From: Variovorax fucosicus
GTDB taxonomy: Bacteria > Pseudomonadota > Gammaproteobacteria > Burkholderiales > Burkholderiaceae_C
Direction: 5' to 3'
NCBI RefSeq assembly: GCF_030316825.1
Contig: NZ_JASZYU010000004.1
Span: 1 to 64,000, forward strand
Length of the DNA stretch: 64,000 nt
The notes beneath the pieces were generated by a model, which had not been told where the DNA came from, did no database searches, and worked only from the letters and a program-made list of their open reading frames with translations. Shown here in pieces: positions 9,789 to 18,643 of the stretch; the stretch's first letter is position 1, and every line of letters begins with the position of its first letter. Both the position numbers and the translations under genes were made by a program.

Positions 9789-11303
9789 CTACTTCTGGCC
9801 GAAGTGGACGCCGCTCAGGCGGATCATTCCATCGGGTGAAGGAACGAAGCCCTTGACCTTCGATGCCGTCGCGAACGGCCAGGGCTGGTAGTAGAGGAAG
9901 ATTGCCGGCAATTCATCCTGGATGATGGTTTGCACCCGTTCGTAGATCGCTTTCCGCTTGGCGACGTCATTGATCGACCGCGCCTCGTCGAGCAGCCCGT
10001 CCAGCTGGAGATTGCAGTACTTCCCTTCGTTGATCGAGCCCTTGCACGAGAAGTGCTGCGCGATGTTGGCATCGGGATCGACGCGACCCGACCAGATGTT
10101 GAAGCGCGCCTGAAAGTTGCCGCTTGCGCCTTCCGATTCCAGCGCAGCGTTCTCCACCGGACGGATGCTCAGCTCGAATCCCGCTTGTGCCGCCATGGCC
10201 TGCACCATCTCCATCACGGAGGAGGCGGTCGTGTTGTTCGGAAAGAGCACCTCGGCCTTCACCCGAGATTGTCCGGCCTCCTTCAGCAGCTCCCTGGCCT
10301 TTTCGAGATTAGGACGTGTGACGGCGTACTTGTCGCTGTAGAAGGGGCTGGCCGGAGGCAGCGGTTGCTGCGCGGGATCGAAGATCCCGCCGCCGGCCAC
10401 CTCGTTGATGGCCTTCCGGTCCAGCGTCCACTGAAGCGCCTGACGGACACGCTTGTCAGCGAAGGGATTGCCCTTGGCCCGGTTGCCGTTGTTGACGTTG
10501 AACATCAGCATCACGTAGCCCAATCCCGGCGTCGATTGCATCTGCATCGAACGATCGGACTTGATCAAGGGCACGTCGGTCGGGTTGACCCGCTCCACGA
10601 GATCGAGATCGCCCGCGCGCAGATTCGAAAGTCGGACCGTGGCGTCTCCGATCGGATAAAAGGTCACGCGCCTGAAGGCGTAGTTCCTTGCTTCGTAGTA
10701 GGCATCGAATTTCTCCAGGACGATGCGATCGTTCTGGATGCGATTGACGAATTTGTAGGGCCCCGAGCACACGGGCTGGCGCCCTGGGACCGCGGCCTCG
10801 ACGCCAGTGAAGGACTTGGGCGAGAGCATCATGCCGGCACGGTCGCTCAATTGCGCCAGCAAGGTTGCATCCGGCCGCTTCAATGTCAGCACCAGCGTTG
10901 TCGCATTGGGTGCCTCGATCTTCTGAAGGGATGCAAGGTCCGCCTTGCGCATGCTTTCGGGAAGCGTCATGGCACGTTCGAGATTCGCCTTGGCCGCGGA
11001 CGCATCGAATCTCGTACCGTCATGGAAGGTCGTGTCGTCGCGCAGCGTCATCGTCAGCACCATGCCGTCCTGGCTCCAGGACCAGGCCTTGGCCAGCTTG
11101 GGAACGAATTGCAATCTTGCGTCGGTATCCAGCAACTTGTCGCACAGCGATGCAAAGACGATGCGACCGACGTAGGTGCGCCCGCGATGGGGGTCCAGCA
11201 CGTCGACATCTTCCTGCAATCCGATGCGCAACTCCTGCGCAAAGGCCGCGAGAGAGGACGCCATCAGGATCATTGACGTCAGCAGACGGTAGTGCGATTT
11301 CAT
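9789..11303 (-). CDS. Peptide-type ABC transporter substrate-binding protein (SBP_bac_5)
   Basis: A 504-residue periplasmic binding protein. It has a Sec signal peptide (residues 1 to about 22, cleavage near AFA/QEL), then the cluster C (dipeptide/glutathione/nickel) fold. An LKRPDATLLAQLSDRAG stretch and a C-terminal FLYYQPWPFA segment typical of family 5 are visible. The start at 11303 has a GGAGAAG site. It is the first gene of the minus-strand operon, so the promoter should lie in 11304-11700. The ligand is not readable from sequence. The GGT and DpaL partners point to a gamma-glutamyl or diaminopropionate-containing compound. Confidence 0.9.
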   Translation of the reverse strand: MKSHYRLLTSMILMASSLAAFAQELRIGLQEDVDVLDPHRGRTYVGRIVFASLCDKLLDTDARLQFVPKLAKAWSWSQDGMVLTMTLRDDTTFHDGTRFDASAAKANLERAMTLPESMRKADLASLQKIEAPNATTLVLTLKRPDATLLAQLSDRAGMMLSPKSFTGVEAAVPGRQPVCSGPYKFVNRIQNDRIVLEKFDAYYEARNYAFRRVTFYPIGDATVRLSNLRAGDLDLVERVNPTDVPLIKSDRSMQMQSTPGLGYVMLMFNVNNGNRAKGNPFADKRVRQALQWTLDRKAINEVAGGGIFDPAQQPLPPASPFYSDKYAVTRPNLEKARELLKEAGQSRVKAEVLFPNNTTASSVMEMVQAMAAQAGFELSIRPVENAALESEGASGNFQARFNIWSGRVDPDANIAQHFSCKGSINEGKYCNLQLDGLLDEARSINDVAKRKAIYERVQTIIQDELPAIFLYYQPWPFATASKVKGFVPSPDGMIRLSGVHFGQK

Positions 11304-11734
11304 GAATCTTCTCCAAGATTTCTTATCTGGCCATGGCCGCGCTCGAAGGCGCTCGACCGGTCCATCGGGTCACATGGCATCGCCATGCGTTCCAGTGCGC
11401 GATACCTAACCCAGCGGGTGCGTCCACACTCGGCGCGATGAAAGATGATAGGAAAGGAGGCCTGCAACAGTTGCCGAATATCGAGGCTAAAAACGCAAAG
11501 TCGTTGCGTTCTCAGGATTCCGTTGATCTCGCAGGTTCGCCAAGCGCCACACTCGATCACTCGACAGAACAATCGCTCGCTCATGGTGCATCGATGCAAC
11601 CGTTGCGTGTGCTGTGCTTTCAGTCGATACAAGCATTGCCGACGCGATGAAGCTTCTCGACAAGGCGGTCGCGACCACATCAAAGCGTCTCGTTCCAGAC
11701 AAATGCGGGCCTCTTTGGCCGCCTTCATCCATGT
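11304..11734. other. Non-coding leader of the importer operon
   Basis: About 430 bp upstream of the binding-protein gene with no gene I can support. Open frames on either strand lack family features and ribosome sites. It presumably contains the operon promoter and perhaps a site for the Lrp regulator encoded at 12874, but I see no clear sigma70 pair or strong inverted repeat. Confidence 0.4.
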
Positions 11735-12330
11735 CGCAGCGGCGGCCTCGAGGATGGATCGGAGATGCGCCGACCGCCTGCAAGCGGCGCGATGTTGAGC
11801 GCCGCATATTTCTCCCGGCCACCGGCAATGCGACGATATGGGTCAATTCGGTCTGGAGCCTGGCGATCACCGGCGCAGGTATGCCGATGGACTCGACCTG
11901 GCGCCACCAGGTGTCCACCTTCATCTCGCGGAAGCCCAGTTCCTCGAAGGTCGGCACCTGCGGGAAAACCGCCAGCCGACGACGCTCGCCGGTGACGGCG
12001 ACCGGACGGAGCTTCCCTGTGTCGACCAGCGCCTTCCCGGACGCAAATGAAGAGAAAGCGGCATCGACATGGCCGGCGGCGGTGTCGGCGACGATGATCG
12101 GCGTGGAGCCACGATAGGCGACATGGTTGAAGGTTGCGCCCGCGCGACATTGCAGCATCTCGGCCACTAGGTGCGCGAGTGAGCCGGCACCGGGGGTCGC
12201 AATGGCCAGTCGGATTCGCCTTGGCGAACGCGATCAACTCGGCGGCAGTCCTCTTTCCCGCCGCGGGCACGAACATGAAATGCGGCGCCGTCCCGACAAG
12301 AGAGATGGTCTGGAAATCCTGCAGCGGCCG
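11735..12330 (-). pseudogene. Bug/TctC-type tricarboxylate-transporter binding protein, fragment with frameshifts
   Basis: Read on the minus strand in alternating frames, the segment gives the middle and C-terminal parts of a Bug-family periplasmic binding protein. In order these are QDFQTISLVGTAPHFMFV, AAELIAFAKANP, ATFNHVAYRGSTPIIVADTAAG, LRPVAVTGERR, then PQVPTFEELGF and APVIARLQTEL. At least two frame changes occur (near 12200 and 11840). The signal peptide and first lobe are missing. It joins a RidA fragment at its 5' side. Not functional. Confidence 0.75.
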
Positions 12331-12339
12331 GCGTGCGGT

Positions 12340-12492
12340 CCGTCTGCGCGTCGATGCCCTTCGGGCAGCGGCTGTTCGGGGTTCTGCAGATCGCGCCCGA
12401 ATTGGCCGGTCAGGTATACGAGGCCATCGTCGCTTTCAACGGCGTGGCTGCTAGTGGAGACCGATGCAGGAATCCCGCAATAAGCTGATAGG
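12340..12492 (-). pseudogene. RidA/YjgF-family fragment
   Basis: The minus strand encodes SSHAVESDDGLVYLTGQFG and then PLPEG followed, after a one-base shift, by IDAQTDRT. This is the N-terminal third of a Rid-family protein. The rest is replaced by the Bug fragment. RidA proteins quench the aminoacrylate formed by PLP beta-elimination, so a Rid gene beside a diaminopropionate ammonia-lyase gene makes biochemical sense, but this copy is broken. A short ATG frame at this place is in the wrong phase. Confidence 0.6.
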
Positions 12493-12782
12493 TGGGCATG
12501 CAGTGTCCTTTTCGATTCGAACTCGATCCGTCTCGAGGCAGCCCTCTGGATGCGGCCTTCGCGCCATGCATGAAACGAGCCGTTCGATCCATCGCTTGGA
12601 ATCGGGCCGTTGACTGCACGCGATTCGGTCACGCGCAGTGGCCATGAGATACCTCGGCCTACCGCGTTTCAACGCCTCGCAGCGATGCGACATCGCAGGG
12701 GGCGCAGGAGCAACAGTGTTTTAATATGGGTTCGTCGAAAGCAATTCCGTTGTTCTTTTCACCCCACTTTTGACAGCCCGAT

Positions 12783-12798
12783 GCATGCGCGCGCATGC
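12783..12798. promoter_or_regulatory. Perfect 16-nt palindrome upstream of the Lrp gene
   Basis: GCATGCGC followed directly by GCGCATGC, 75 bp before the Lrp start. A TTGACA-like hexamer lies at 12770-12775. The position suits an autoregulatory operator, but the sequence is not the usual AT-rich Lrp-type site, so its role is open. Confidence 0.35.
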
Positions 12799-12873
12799 TC
12801 AATTCTTTTTGGGCGATATCGTCTTTTTTTGTGCATGATTACGGCCATCACGTACCCTTAGAACGCCTAGGCA

Positions 12874-13344
12874 ATGAGTCACTCGCTCGACCCCTACGAC
12901 AGGAAGCTCTTGATGCTTCTCCAGGAAAACAACAGGACGTCGCAGCGTGACCTAGCCGATGCCGTGAACCTCTCGCCGTCAGCGGTGAATCGCCGGATCG
13001 CAGCGCTCGAGGCCAGCGGCGTGATCTGCGGGAATGTCAGCGTGGTGGATCCTGCCGCCGTCGGTCGACCGATCACGGTCATAGTGGAGGTTCAATTGGC
13101 GGATGAACGCCTGGATCTTCTCGAAGAGGTGACCCAACGCTTCGTGAACTGTCCTCAGGTTCAGCAGGTGTACTACGTGACCGGGGACTTCGACTTTCTG
13201 CTAGTCATGAGTGTGAGCGAGATGACCGAGTACGAGCGCCTGACGAGGGAGCTCTTCTTCATGCCTGGCAACATTAGGACCTTCAAGACCTATGTGACGA
13301 TGCGTCGCTTCAAGCAGGGTCTGAAAGTGCCAATCGACGTCTGA
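12874..13344 (+). CDS. Lrp/AsnC family transcriptional regulator
   Basis: A 156-residue regulator of normal family length. The N-terminal winged helix-turn-helix spans residues 1-60 (LDPYDRKLLMLLQENNRTS, then LADAVNLSPSAVNRRIAALE). The C-terminal RAM/ligand domain covers 70-150 (VQQVYYVTGDFDFLLVM). Lrp-type proteins sense amino acids, usually as octamers. It is read away from the importer/GGT/DpaL operon, so it is the likely regulator of that amino-acid-related cargo. The ribosome site is weak. Fragments of two other Lrp genes lie at 13570 and 17574. Confidence 0.93.
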   Translation: MSHSLDPYDRKLLMLLQENNRTSQRDLADAVNLSPSAVNRRIAALEASGVICGNVSVVDPAAVGRPITVIVEVQLADERLDLLEEVTQRFVNCPQVQQVYYVTGDFDFLLVMSVSEMTEYERLTRELFFMPGNIRTFKTYVTMRRFKQGLKVPIDV

Positions 13345-13569
13345 GCGCGAAGCCTTGGCTAAACGCGAGCGTGCAGGCCGGCCATCGGCCGGCCCTGCTC
13401 GACGCCCTTGGCAGCGGGTCGCAGTCTCAACGCCTCTGTCGACGGCGCGGGCTGGCAAGCCAGCGGCAACTCCGGCTCGCGTCGAGACGTATCTCCACTC
13501 TCACCCAACAGCTCAGTCAACGCGATCGCTGCGCGCTTCGAATCTCTGCTTGGGTAGCCTTCTCAGCCC

Positions 13570-14034
13570 TCAGGCATGACTCAACGGCAGCGCCGTCGTG
13601 TACTTGATCTGCTCCATCGCGAACATCGAATTGACGTCCGCCAGCTTGACGCCATTGATGAGCATCTTGCACACCCGGTCGTAGCCCTCGATGCTCGGAA
13701 CGGACACCATCGTCAGGTAGTCAGCGCTTCCGGTCGAGCGAAAGAACTCCGTGACTTCGGGAATGGCGCTCATGAGACGATGAAGCTTGTCGTACCACTC
13801 GATGTCGTGCTGATTCGTTTAGATCGACATGAACACGCTCACGCCGACGTTCAATTGCTTGGGATCGAGGAGGGCCACGTGTTTGCGGATGATGCCGCGC
13901 TTCTCCAGGATTTGGATTCGTCGCCAGCGCGGCGTGGTCGTCAGTCCCACGCGCTCGGCGATGTCATTCACCGCGGTCGGCGCGTCTTCCTGAATGATGG
14001 CCAGGATCTCCCGATCGACTCGCTCTAGGCGCTC
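13570..14034 (-). pseudogene. Broken second Lrp/AsnC regulator
   Basis: The minus-strand frame encodes an almost complete Lrp protein: VDREILAIIQEDAPTA, VGLTTTPRWRRIQILEKRG, KQLNVGVSVFMSI, then SADYLTMVSVPSIEGYD. It has a TAA stop at 13819-13821 in mid-protein and no start codon in frame at the 5' end, where it adjoins the sequence shared with 2506. It differs clearly from the intact Lrp at 12874, so it is a separate gene that has died rather than a recent duplicate. Confidence 0.85.
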
Positions 14035-14160
14035 ATGGGGCGAAGAAGAGGCGGAACGTTCTTCCAGGGGACCTTCGACCAGTGTGGCGCACCCATGTAG
14101 CCGCCCCTCGCGATATGCCTGGCTGGGTCGGTTCAGTACGCGATCAAGGCAGTTTCGGGC

Positions 14161-14866
14161 TCAGGAGGACTCCTGCGGAAGGTAGCTGGGCCCTGCCGCC
14201 TTCATCCCGTGCTTGACCTGCAGGGTGAGTTCATCGGCCAGCACCTCGTCGACGCCCGATTCGAGTCCGTCCAGTGCACGCATGACGATGTCTTCAGGGC
14301 TGGACTTCGGCACATCGAACCCGCGCGTGAGGTCGGTGTCGACGTAGGCCATGTGCAGCCCTAGCACTTGGGTCTTCTGCGCCGCCAGTTCATTGCGCAG
14401 GGCATTGGTGAGCGACCAGGCTGCGGACTTGCTGGCCGAATAGGCCGCCAGCTCACCGCCGTTCACCCATGAGGCGACCGACAGGACGTTGAGCAGCGCG
14501 CCGCCACCGTTGGCCTTGAGAATTGGCGCGAAGGCCTTGCTCATGCGCAACACGGCGAAGAAATTGGTCTCGAAGATGCGTCGTGCGACGTCTTCGCTAT
14601 CGGCTGCGAGAAAGCCTCCCGGCTGCGCAATGCCGGCGTTGTTGATCACCAGCGTCACATCGGACGCCAGCGCGGCGGCCGCCGCCACGTCTTCCGGCTT
14701 GTTGACGTCCAGGCGCAGGGCCTCCACACCGGATTGGGTGATGGCCGCAGGGTCGCGCGCGCCGGCGTAGACCTTGCGCGCACCGCGGGCGAGCAGCTCG
14801 CGCGCGAAGGCCAGGCCGACACCGCGATTGACCCGTGACGAGGGCAATAGCGTTTGCAATCTTGAT
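14161..14866 (-). pseudogene. SDR family oxidoreductase with 5' frameshift
   Basis: The minus strand encodes an SDR of about 235 residues with NNAGIAQPGG and the catalytic YSASK intact. The cofactor motif is broken: KIANAIALVTG is read in one frame, and VNRGVGLAFARELLARG continues in another, as if two bases were lost at about 14838. The expected start codon reads ATC. A sequencing error could mimic the shift but would not restore the ATG. It follows the MDR gene in the TetR-SDR-MDR-SDR group. The MDR copy itself is intact. Confidence 0.75.
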
Positions 14867-14900
14867 GGGAGTCCCCAAAAGCTGGGGTGGGGAACTAGGT

Positions 14901-15902
14901 TCACTTGATCTTGATGACGACCTTGCCCTTGGCGCGGCCTGCTTCGACATAGGCCAGGGCCTCGTTGGTCGACTCGAACGGGAAGACCCGATCCATCACG
15001 GGGCGGATGACGCCAGCATCGAAGAGACGGGTGATCTCGCGCAGCTGGCTCCCGTTCGCCTTCATGAAGAGGAACGAGAAGCCAACGCCACGGCTCTTTG
15101 CCCTCCGTCTGATTCCCGAGCTCAGCAGCCGCATGACCAGCTTCACGAAGCCGGGTGCCCCGATGTCCTTGCCGAATTCGGGATCGGGCGGTCCGGAGAT
15201 GGAGATGAGCTTGCCGCCCACCTTGAGCACGCGAAGGGATTTTTCGAGCGTCTTGTTGTCCTGGCTGTTCAGGACCACGTCGTAGTCCCGCAAGACATCC
15301 TCGAAGTCCTGCGTCTTGTAGTCGATGACGACGTCTGCGCCCAGACTCTTCACGAGCGCGACATTGGTCGTGCTCGTCGTCGTGGCCACGGTGGCGCCCA
15401 GATGCTTGGCCAGCTGAATGGCAAAGGTGCCCACGCCGCCGGAGCCAGCCTGGATGAAGACCTTCTGCCCCTTCTTCAGGCCGGCCTTCTCGATCAGTGC
15501 CTGCCAAGCCGTCAAAGCCACCAGAGGAATGGAGGCGGCTTCTTCCATCGTGAGGCCCTTGGGCTTGGGCGCCAGCGAGGCTTCCTTGACGGGGACGAAT
15601 TCGGCGAACGTACCGATGCGGAAGTCGTCCGCCCGCGCATAGACCTCATCACCCAGCTTAAACTGGCGCACGCGTGGGCCGACTTTGACCACCACCCCGG
15701 CCACATCGTGACCGAGGATCAGAGGCAGACGATAGGGCAGTATGAGCTTGAACTCTCCGTCCCTGATCTTGGAGTCCAGCAGGTTTACGCCAGCGGCGTG
15801 GACCTGCACCAGGACTTCGTCATCGCGCAGTTCCGGTGTCGGCATGTCTGCCAAGGGCCATGCGAGCTTTTTCCCATATCGACCGAGAACAAGAGCTTGC
15901 AT
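14901..15902 (-). CDS. NADP-dependent quinone-oxidoreductase-type MDR dehydrogenase
   Basis: A 333-residue medium-chain dehydrogenase/reductase without the catalytic zinc ligands. It has a GroES-like N-domain (HAAGVNLLDSKIRDG) and a Rossmann domain with the nucleotide motif AGSGGVGTFAIQLAKHLG at about 153-170, the quinone oxidoreductase pattern. The start has an AAGGA site. It lies 65 nt downstream of the SDR gene in the group headed by TetR. A diverged 3' fragment of the same gene is at 2731-2886. The substrate is not deducible. Confidence 0.9.
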   Translation of the reverse strand: MQALVLGRYGKKLAWPLADMPTPELRDDEVLVQVHAAGVNLLDSKIRDGEFKLILPYRLPLILGHDVAGVVVKVGPRVRQFKLGDEVYARADDFRIGTFAEFVPVKEASLAPKPKGLTMEEAASIPLVALTAWQALIEKAGLKKGQKVFIQAGSGGVGTFAIQLAKHLGATVATTTSTTNVALVKSLGADVVIDYKTQDFEDVLRDYDVVLNSQDNKTLEKSLRVLKVGGKLISISGPPDPEFGKDIGAPGFVKLVMRLLSSGIRRRAKSRGVGFSFLFMKANGSQLREITRLFDAGVIRPVMDRVFPFESTNEALAYVEAGRAKGKVVIKIK

Positions 15903-15967
15903 GTCTTTCCTTGGTTTTTTTGTGCCGAGGTTTGCGAACGGCCCAAGACGGTCACGCGGATAGCCGC

Positions 15968-16783
15968 CTAAGCTTCGAGTCGAAGGTCTTTTCGAACCCC
16001 TGCATCTAACACCCTGGCGGGCGCAAATCTACGCAGCAGCCGCATGCGGCTAGCAAGGCCCGGGGTGTAGTGGATCTTTGGATGCGCCACCGTTGCCGCC
16101 TTCAACACGATTTCGGCGACCACATCAGGCCCGTCCGCGCCCACTAGCGCTTCCTTGACACGTTTCGCCACGCCCTCGCGAATCTCTCGATACACGTCGA
16201 GGGGCGCATCGGGTTGCATTAGGTTCGCGTCGAATGGCGTATTGATGTAGGCAGGCTCGACCACCGAGACGCGAATGCCCTGCTTGCGCAGTTCATGGTC
16301 GAGCGATTCCGAATAGCCCGCGACCGCATGCTTGGTGGCGGAGTACAGCGCCATGTAAGGCAGGGGCAGGAAACCCAGCACGGAGCCGATATTGATGATG
16401 CGCCCACCCTTTTGGCTGCGCATATGCGGCACAACGGCCCGGGTCATCCGCACCAGTCCGAAAAAGTTGGTATCAAAGATCGACTGAGCCTGCTCGATCG
16501 AACTTTCTTCAGCGCCGGCTGCTGCGACCCCGAAGCCTGCGTTGTTGACGAGAAGGTCGATGCGGCCTTCCAACTGCATCACCTTCTGGACCGCAGCTTC
16601 GACCGACTCGTCCTTGGTCACATCAAGGGGCAGCATCTCGAACGATCGTCGACCCGCCTGATCTCCACGTCTGCTGGTGCCGTAAACCTTGTAGCCAGCC
16701 TTCGCAAGCCGCTGCGCAGTCGCTTCGCCGATGCCTGAAGAGGCCCCTGTAATGAGCGCAACCTTGTTTGCCATGTTCATCAT
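15968..16783 (-). CDS. SDR family oxidoreductase
   Basis: A 271-residue classical short-chain dehydrogenase: cofactor motif TGASSGIG near the N-terminus, NNAGFG, and catalytic YSATK. I chose ATG 16783, with 16780 and 16774 as close alternatives; an AAGGAG site sits at 16788-16793. A longer frame upstream to 16906 has no ribosome site and no family match. It lies 86 nt behind tetR on the same strand, with an inverted repeat in the gap, so it is the likely first target of that repressor. Confidence 0.9.
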   Translation of the reverse strand: MMNMANKVALITGASSGIGEATAQRLAKAGYKVYGTSRRGDQAGRRSFEMLPLDVTKDESVEAAVQKVMQLEGRIDLLVNNAGFGVAAAGAEESSIEQAQSIFDTNFFGLVRMTRAVVPHMRSQKGGRIINIGSVLGFLPLPYMALYSATKHAVAGYSESLDHELRKQGIRVSVVEPAYINTPFDANLMQPDAPLDVYREIREGVAKRVKEALVGADGPDVVAEIVLKAATVAHPKIHYTPGLASRMRLLRRFAPARVLDAGVRKDLRLEA

Positions 16784-16816
16784 GTTTCTCCTTGAACTGC
16801 GTATTGTGCTATTGAA

Positions 16817-16830
16817 ATGATGTTCATCAT
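16817..16830. promoter_or_regulatory. Inverted repeat between tetR and SDR, candidate TetR operator
   Basis: ATGATG-TT-CATCAT forms a 6-2-6 inverted repeat 34 bp upstream of the SDR start. A related palindrome, ATGATCAT, lies at 17462-17469 at the 5' end of the TetR gene. The shared ATGAT half-site suggests one regulator acting at both places. No footprint is available. Confidence 0.45.
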
Positions 16831-16869
16831 ATGTTCTGGCGAGCGAATAGGCTGCATGCTTCAGTGGGT

Positions 16870-17457
16870 TCAGGTGGGGGGTAGATGCTTCAATGCGGCA
16901 GCGCACAGACTGTCCGACAGTGCGGGCTCGTCGACCGCACGGGCCAGCAGCAATGTGCCCACCATAGTGGCGACGGTCACGAGTGCCCGTTCGTGGGCAC
17001 CGGGCTGCCCCCAGTCAGGCGACTGACGGGCGACAAGATCGATCATTTCCTTGACGTGCCGGGTGGTCACCCGGCGTACTTCGGGTGCCTGGCGAGGCGT
17101 CTCCGAGCCCAGTGCGGCCAGGGGACATCCCATTTCAACCTGTTCCAGGTGCTCGCGCGAGAGATAGATGCGAAGCATGGATGGCAAAGCCTGCTCGGAA
17201 GGCACGCTGGCGACAACCTCCGCCGCTACGGCGGCTGACTCAGCGCACGCCCGACTCGCTGCTTCGGTGAGCATGGCTTCGCGCGACGTGAAATGAGCAT
17301 AGAAGGCGCCATGGGTCAGGCCGGCCTCCTTCATGATGTCGGCGACTCCGGTGCCGTCGTAGCCGCTACGACGGATCGCCCGCGCAGCTGCGGACACGAT
17401 GCGCTCGTGCGAGGCTTCCTTAGCCGCAGTTCTGACATTGTGGTTCGTCTTTCGCAT
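16870..17457 (-). CDS. TetR/AcrR family transcriptional regulator
   Basis: A 195-residue repressor. The helix-turn-helix is at residues 20-60 (ERIVSAAARAIRRSGYDGTGV, then GLTHGAFYAHFTSREAML), followed by a C-terminal ligand domain containing the EMGCPLAALGSE motif of the subgroup that controls SDR and oxidoreductase genes. I use MRKTNH at 17457; an ATG four codons upstream (17469) is also possible. It precedes the SDR, MDR and broken SDR genes on the same strand. Confidence 0.9.
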   Translation of the reverse strand: MRKTNHNVRTAAKEASHERIVSAAARAIRRSGYDGTGVADIMKEAGLTHGAFYAHFTSREAMLTEAASRACAESAAVAAEVVASVPSEQALPSMLRIYLSREHLEQVEMGCPLAALGSETPRQAPEVRRVTTRHVKEMIDLVARQSPDWGQPGAHERALVTVATMVGTLLLARAVDEPALSDSLCAAALKHLPPT

Positions 17458-17573
17458 GACAATGATCATACATGATTCGCGAAACATGCGCTGTGACGTT
17501 CTTGGCGATGCCGTTAGGCGGCACCGCATCGCAATGAGACGAGCGAATACGGGAGCCGAATTAACGTCAGGAC

Positions 17574-17696
17574 ATGACCGAATACGAGAGGCTCATCCGA
17601 GAGTTGTGCTTCATTTCCGGAAACATCAAGGCGTTTAAGACCTACGCTGCCATGCAGCGAATCAAGGTGTCGCTGCAGGTGCCTTTGCAGACCTAA
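17574..17696 (+). pseudogene. C-terminal fragment of a third Lrp regulator
   Basis: A 40-residue frame, MTEYERLIRELCF through KVSLQVPLQT, corresponds to the last 40 residues of the intact Lrp at 12874 (MTEYERLTRELFF through LKVPIDV). The DNA-binding part is absent. It lies 27 bp before a GGT fragment. Confidence 0.8.
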
Positions 17697-17723
17697 TTTC
17701 TTTCTTCCTCCTTGAAACAATTG

Positions 17724-18001
17724 ATGCGCAACCTTGAAGTTCCTGGCAGATCCGTGGCCGTAGGGAACCGCGGTATGGTGGCCACCTCGAACCCCCAAGC
17801 GGCGCTGGCGGCCTTCGATATCCTGCGTTCCGGCGGAAACACCATCGATGCCGCGGTGGCGGTGGGGCCATGCTTTCTGTCGTGGAGACCACCCAGACAG
17901 GCATCGGCCGAGACTGCTTTGTAATGCTCAAAAAGCGGGGGCAAGCACCCGTAGGACTCAATGGCGCAGAGTGGGTTTTCTGGCCGAGGCGGGGCGCGTG
18001 A
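17724..18001 (+). pseudogene. N-terminal fragment of a second gamma-glutamyltransferase
   Basis: The plus strand encodes the N-terminal motif of GGTs (GMVATSNPQAALAAFDILRS, GGNTIDAAVAV). After a frameshift near 17868 it continues with MLSVVETTQTGIGRDCF and ends at 18001. The rest of the gene is missing. It is closer to classical GGT than the intact gene at 4360, so it is not a simple copy of that gene. With the Lrp fragment before it, this looks like the leftover of another Lrp-controlled amino-acid locus. Confidence 0.75.
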
Positions 18002-18232
18002 TTGACTTCTTCTCTGCGGAATCTACGCCTTCACGCCGGCGTGGTAGCTGGTGAAATTGCGCGGAGCTGTGTACAACTGCTTCCCTGCTCTTCCTCTCTG
18101 TCTACCGCCCAACACGAGCTAAGTTGATGTGAGTTTGCATGAGCGTGCCTACGCTGCGGTATGCCTGGATGGGTCGTTCGCGGCTGCACCGCAGGGCAAT
18201 CTGTTGACCTGATGTTCTCAGGAGTGTGCAGC

Positions 18233-18643
18233 TTGTCTACCAATGAATCCGATGATCTCGGGAAGTCCGGCGCTGGTGCTCCACGCCTGCTGACCGCTGC
18301 GCCGGCGTTCTTCCGTATCGCCGACGTCATGCGCATCACCGCCTTGAGCCGCGCCACCGTGTATCGGCGGATCGCTGACGGGATTTTTCCGCCTCCGGTG
18401 CATTTGGGTGGGCGCGCCTGTGGCTGGACGCCGGCATCGCTCCAAGCCTGGATCGACGATCCCGGCGGCTACCGCGCACCTCGCACGCCACATGATGACG
18501 ACGCTGAAATGATGCCAGCATCGCCAGGGAAGAGGAGGGCGGCGACAGACGCCGTGAAGCAAAGAAGGGGTCAGCCTTCGAGCAGGACTGCGTCGAGCCG
18601 CTCGCCGAGCTTGCGCCAGGCGTCGCGTTTCTCGTCGGCGTAG
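18233..18643 (+). CDS. AlpA-family phage-type transcriptional regulator
   Basis: About 136 residues. The core IADVMRITALSRATVYRRI and FPPPVHLGGRACGWTPASLQAW is the AlpA/Xis-like winged-helix domain that in phage-like islands activates integrase genes or assists excision. I chose TTG 18233 because AGGAG stands 8 nt before it; ATG 18212 in the same frame is the alternative and has no ribosome site. A basic Ser/Arg-rich tail of about 60 residues extends past the domain and overlaps the convergent integrase 3' end by 73 bp. Confidence 0.75.
   Translation: MSTNESDDLGKSGAGAPRLLTAAPAFFRIADVMRITALSRATVYRRIADGIFPPPVHLGGRACGWTPASLQAWIDDPGGYRAPRTPHDDDAEMMPASPGKRRAATDAVKQRRGQPSSRTASSRSPSLRQASRFSSA

Noticed and set aside
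14873..14887. CCCCAaaagcTGGGG hairpin as a terminator
   Set aside because: Only a 5-bp stem and no T-run on either strand.
14161..15507. A 448-codon minus-strand frame covering SDR and MDR
   Set aside because: Its first half is the wrong frame of the MDR gene. Only the second half is real SDR sequence, so it is not a fusion protein.
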